From assembly GCA_035771165.1 (NCBI GenBank), contig JAWNZC010000297.1, positions 124,001-188,000 on the forward strand: 64,000 nucleotides of DNA. The letters are read 5' to 3'. The stretch is from Paragorgia papillata. Taxonomy: Eukaryota; Cnidaria; Anthozoa; Scleralcyonacea; Coralliidae. Each line of letters opens with the position of its first letter. Within the stretch, counting starts at the first letter, position 1. Positions 60,495 through 64,000 of this stretch are shown piece after piece. The notes beneath the pieces are model-generated. The model was not told the origin of the DNA. It made no database searches and worked only from the letters and a program-made list of their open reading frames with translations. The position numbers and the translations under genes were made by a program.

Positions 60495-62263
60495 CAGCCT
60501 GTCTGTCCATCCATCTGCCTCTATCTATCTCTGTCTATCTATCTCTTGCTGTTCATCTCCCTGTATCTTGTTTTGTTTTATGTTACACATAATCTGCATT
60601 TGTATAAGAAATATTGCAATGCACCTGGTTATGGGAACCTAAATAAGTAAAACAACTTTAATCTTTCTCTTTCTGTCTATTTGTGTGTCTGGTTGTCAAT
60701 CTGTCCGTCTGTCTCCATATATCTCTTGCTGTAGTTCATCTTCTGGTCCGTTATTTTGTTTTATTTTATTTTACTCATAATCTGCATTTGTGTAAAAAAT
60801 ATTGCAATCCACCAGGTTATGGGACCCTCAATAAATAAAACAACTTTAATCTTTATCTTTCTGTCTATTTGTGTGTGAGTCTGTCTAACTGTCTATATAA
60901 TTATCTCTTGTTGTTCATTTCATTGTGCGTTGTTTTGTTTTATTTTACTCATAATCCACATTTGTGTGAAAAATGTTGTAATGCACCTGGTTATGGGAAC
61001 CGGTATAAATAAAACAACTTATTAATCTTTGTCTTCTGTCTATTTGTTTGTTTTGGGTTTTTTTTGTTTGTTTTTTTGTTTGTTTGTTTGTTTGTTTGTT
61101 TGTTTGTTTGTTTGTTTGTTTGTTTGTTTGTTTGTTTGTTTGTTTGTTTGTTTGTTTGTTTGTTTGTTTGTTTGTTTGTTTGTTTGTTTGTTTGTTTGTT
61201 TGTCTGTCCATCCATCTGTCTCTATCTACAGGTATATCTGTCTATCTATCTCTTGCTGTTCATCTCCCTGTCTCTTGTTTTGTTTTATGTTACTCATAAT
61301 CCGCATTTGTGTGAAAATAGTGCAATGCACCTGGTTATGGGAACCTAAATAAGTAAAACAACTTTAATCTTTCTCTTTCTGTCTATTTGTGTGTCTGGTT
61401 GTCAATCTGTCCATCTGTCTCCATATATCTCTTGCTGTAGTTCATCTTCGGGTCCGTTATTTTGTTTTATTTTACTCATAATCTGCATTTGTGTAAAAAA
61501 TATTGCAATCCACCAGGTTATGGGACCCTCAATAAATAAAACAACTTTAATCTTTATCTTTCTGTCTATTTGTGTGTGAGGCTGTCAGTCTGTCTAACTG
61601 TCTATATAATTATCTCTTGTTGTTCATTTCGTTGTGCGTTGTTTTGTTTTATTTTACTCATAATCCACATTTGTGTGAAAAATGTTGTAATGCACCTGGT
61701 TATGGGAACCGGCATAAATAAAACAACTTATTAATCTTTGTCTTCTGTCTATTTTTTTTTTTTTTTTTTTGTTTGTTTGTTTGTTTGTTTGTTTGTTTGT
61801 TTGTTTGTTTGTTTGTTTGTTTGTTTGTTTGTTTGTTTGTTTGTTTGTTTGTTTGTTTGTCTGTCTGTCCATCCATCTGTCTCTATCTACAGGTATATCT
61901 GTCTATCTATCTCTTGCTGTTCATCTCCCTGTCTCTTGTTTTGTTTTATGTTACTCATAATCCGCATTTGTGTGAGAATAGTGCAATGCACCTGGTTATG
62001 GGAACCTAAATAAGTAAAACAACTTTAATCTTTCTCTTTCAGTCTATTTGTGTGTCTGGTTGTCAATCTGTCCATCTGTCTCTATATATTTCTTGTTGTT
62101 GATCTTCCCGTCTGTTGTTTAGTTTTATTTTACTGATAATCCACAGTTGTGTGAAAAATGTTGTAATGCACCTGGTTATCGGAACCTGAATAAATAAAAC
62201 ACCTTTAATCTTTGTATTTCTGTCTATTTGTGTGTCTGTCTGTCAATCTGTCTGTCTGTCCAT

Positions 62264-63101
62264 CCGTCCAACCAATAAAGAGAGTAACGACTGCCAAGCA
62301 CCTGGGGGTAGTTTTAGATGATAATTTAGCCTGGCATGAACAAATTTATCATATTTGTAAAAGAGTAGGTCGCTCGATAAACTGCCTCAAGCAAGCACGA
62401 AAATTTGTTCCGAAGAACATATTGTTGGTCATCTACAACTCACTTATCTTGCCATTATTTGATTATTGTGATGCCGTATGGGCAAATTTGAATAAGGGCC
62501 TTTCTAGCAAATTACAAAAACTGCAAAATCGTGCGGCTCGCATCATTACTTTTCAAGGATATGATATCAGGTCAAGCGATATTTTAAATCAATTAAATTG
62601 GGATCAGTTGTCTGTTAGAAGAAGTAAACGGATATGTGTTATAATGAATAATATCATTAGTGGCACTGTACCTGACTATCTTAGCCAAATGTTTATGAAA
62701 AGTGATGAAATTAACTCATACAGGCAAAGGTTAAGAGAAAGTGAAAATAATTTAATTATTACTCGTATTCCAAAAACAGAATATTGTAAGAAAAGTTTTT
62801 CCTATAGAGGTCCAAAACTTTGGAGTTCACTTCCAAATGAGCTTAAACTCTTGCGGAATAAATATCAATTCAAAAATAAACTATCTGCATACACAGAAAT
62901 TGTCAACTAAGTCAATCCTCTTTATTTTTCTCAAAATTCAAAATTGTAAAAATATTTACTATGTTGTATTTAGTTAGTTGAAATAATTACTGTTAGATAG
63001 TAATTCTTTTTATATTTTTAATAATACGGCTTTCATGGAAAGAAGTTTTATGCAACTTATCGAAATTACCGTATTCAAATAAAGGTGAATCAATCAATCA
63101 A
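62264..63101 (+). pseudogene. 5'-truncated LINE: C-terminal part of the reverse transcriptase ORF
   Basis: An open frame from about 62272 to the TAA at 62910 encodes the region after the RT palm: KHLGVVLDDNLAWHEQIYHI, YNSLILPLFDYCDAVWANL, KLQNRAARIITFQGYDIRSS, and near the end FSYRGPKLWSSLPNELKLL. These are hallmark blocks of non-LTR retrotransposon C-termini. A 190 bp 3' UTR ends in a (TCAA)n-type tail GAATCAATCAATCAATC, after which the array resumes at CATCTGTCTC. The 5' end is cut at CCGTCCAACC|AATAAAG. The frame is intact, so the insertion is fairly recent. The array sequence upstream is in frame only by chance. Confidence 0.88.
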
Positions 63102-64000
63102 TCCATCTGTCTCTAAATCTCTTGCTGTAGTTCATCTTCCCATTCGTTTTGTTTTATTTTATTTTATTTTACTCATAATCTGCATTTGTGTAAAAAATAT
63201 TGCAATGCACCTGGTTATGGGACCCTCAATAAATAAAACAACTTTAATCTTTATCTTCCTGTCTATTTGTGTGTATGGCTGTCAGTCTATCCATCTGTCT
63301 CTATATATCTCTTGTTGTTGATCTTCCCGTCCATTGTTTTTGTTTGATTTTACTCGTAATCCACATTTGTGTGAAAAATGTTGTAATACACCTGGTTATG
63401 GGAACCTGAATAAATAAAACAACTTATTAATCTTTGTCTTTCTGTCTATTTGTTTGTTTGTTTGTCTGCCTGTCTGTCCATCCATCTGTCTCTGTCTATC
63501 TCTGTCTCTATCTAACTCTGTCTTGTTTTGTTTTGTTTTGTTTTATGTTTCTCATAATCCACATTTGTGTGAAAATAGTGGAATGCACTTGGTTATGGGA
63601 ACCTAAATAAGTAAAAGAACTTTAATCTTTCTCTTTCTGTCTATTTGTGTGTCTGGTTGTCAATCTATCTGTCTGTCTCTATATATCTCTTGTTGTTGAT
63701 CTTCCCGTCCATTGTTTTTGTTTGATTTTACTCGTAATCCACATTTGTGTGAAAAATATTGTAATGCACCTGGTTATGGGAACCTGAATAAATATAACAC
63801 CTTTAATCTTTGTATTTCTGTCTATTTGTGTGTCTGGCTGTCAATCTGTCCATCTGTCTCTATATATCTCTTGCTGTAGTTCATCTTCCCATCCGTTATT
63901 TTGTTTTATTTTATTTTACTCAATCTGCATTCGTGTAAAAAATATTGCAATCCACCAGGTTATGGGACCCTCAATAAATAAAACAATTTTAATCTTTATC

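Larger units (their letters stand above)
53100..64000. repeat. ~180 bp tandem array with internal microsatellites
   Basis: Each unit has a conserved block AATGCACCTGGTTATGGGAA and AATAAATAAAACAACTTTAA, then TCTTTNTCTTTCTGTCTATT, a variable TCTG/TTTG/TCTA-rich part, and TTGTTTTATTTTACTCATAA with TCCACATTTGTGTGAAAA. The conserved block recurs at 53670, 53830, 55128, 55446, 55623, 55988, 56210 and onward to 63949. Spacing is mostly 160-220 bp, longer where microsatellites expanded. A multi-unit block near 55.86-56.4 kb recurs about 2.6 kb later (58.47-59.0 kb), showing higher-order duplication. ORFs with CLFV or TNKQ repeats are microsatellite translations, not genes. The array continues past the window. 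Confidence 0.93.

Noticed and set aside
60355..62013. Long ORFs of CLFV or TNKQ repeats
   Set aside because: Direct translations of (TTTG)n or its complement; open only because the tetranucleotide lacks stops.

Overview
This window looks like repeat-dominated, intron-bearing genomic DNA from an invertebrate animal; a cnidarian such as a coral or anemone is my best guess, at moderate confidence. The reasons are AT-rich sequence, GT-AG introns, tRNA-derived SINEs, Penelope-like, piggyBac, Crypton-type and LINE remnants, a P2X7-C-tail-type domain protein, and an exon pair matching the animal cell-cycle protein CDK2AP1/DOC-1. There is no bacterial gene organisation. Almost everything is a mobile element, a tandem array or an inverted repeat; the only host-gene candidates are the CDK2AP1-like exons (41.4-42.6 kb) and one orphan terminal exon (44.7 kb).

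Layout. 1-21796: about 23 head-to-tail copies of a ~941 bp satellite, resuming at 28180-28498. Between them (21799-28179) sits a 6.4 kb DNA transposon with 17 bp terminal inverted repeats, TA target duplication and subterminal repeats. It carries a DUF4218-type (En/Spm-like) transposase tail on the minus strand and a multi-exon BEN-domain gene on the plus strand. The array then abuts a minus-strand LINE fragment, which is split in frame by a 2.57 kb TTAA-flanked transposon (28759-31330). That transposon encodes a three-exon protein: Cys-rich region, RG-repeat and P2X7-type C-tail domain. A Penelope-like GIY-YIG remnant follows (32616-33130).

33624-34996 is a five-unit, 277 bp tandem array; each unit contains a type-I hammerhead ribozyme on the minus strand (retrozyme-like). 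It abuts and truncates a piggyBac transposon (34997-37412) whose transposase has three exons and one frameshift. 37.6-40.1 kb is a nest of inverted-repeat elements, several flanked by TTAA. 40123-41726 is a palindrome of two equal 711 bp arms that duplicates a CDK2AP1-like exon in inverted orientation around tRNA-SINEs; the matching last exon lies at 42524-42591. More foldback elements follow to 44.1 kb.

45995-47881 is a tyrosine-recombinase (Crypton-type) element bounded by ~115-124 bp direct repeats that carry paired palindromic sites resembling recombinase targets. 47.9-53.1 kb holds foldback MITEs and largely unassigned sequence. 53.1-64 kb is a ~180 bp interspersed-microsatellite array with tetranucleotide expansions, higher-order duplication and a 5'-truncated LINE insertion (62264-63101). 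The most promising candidates for little-described biology are the hammerhead array, the direct-repeat-bounded Crypton-like element, the two transposons carrying BEN and P2X7-tail genes, and the CDK2AP1 palindrome.
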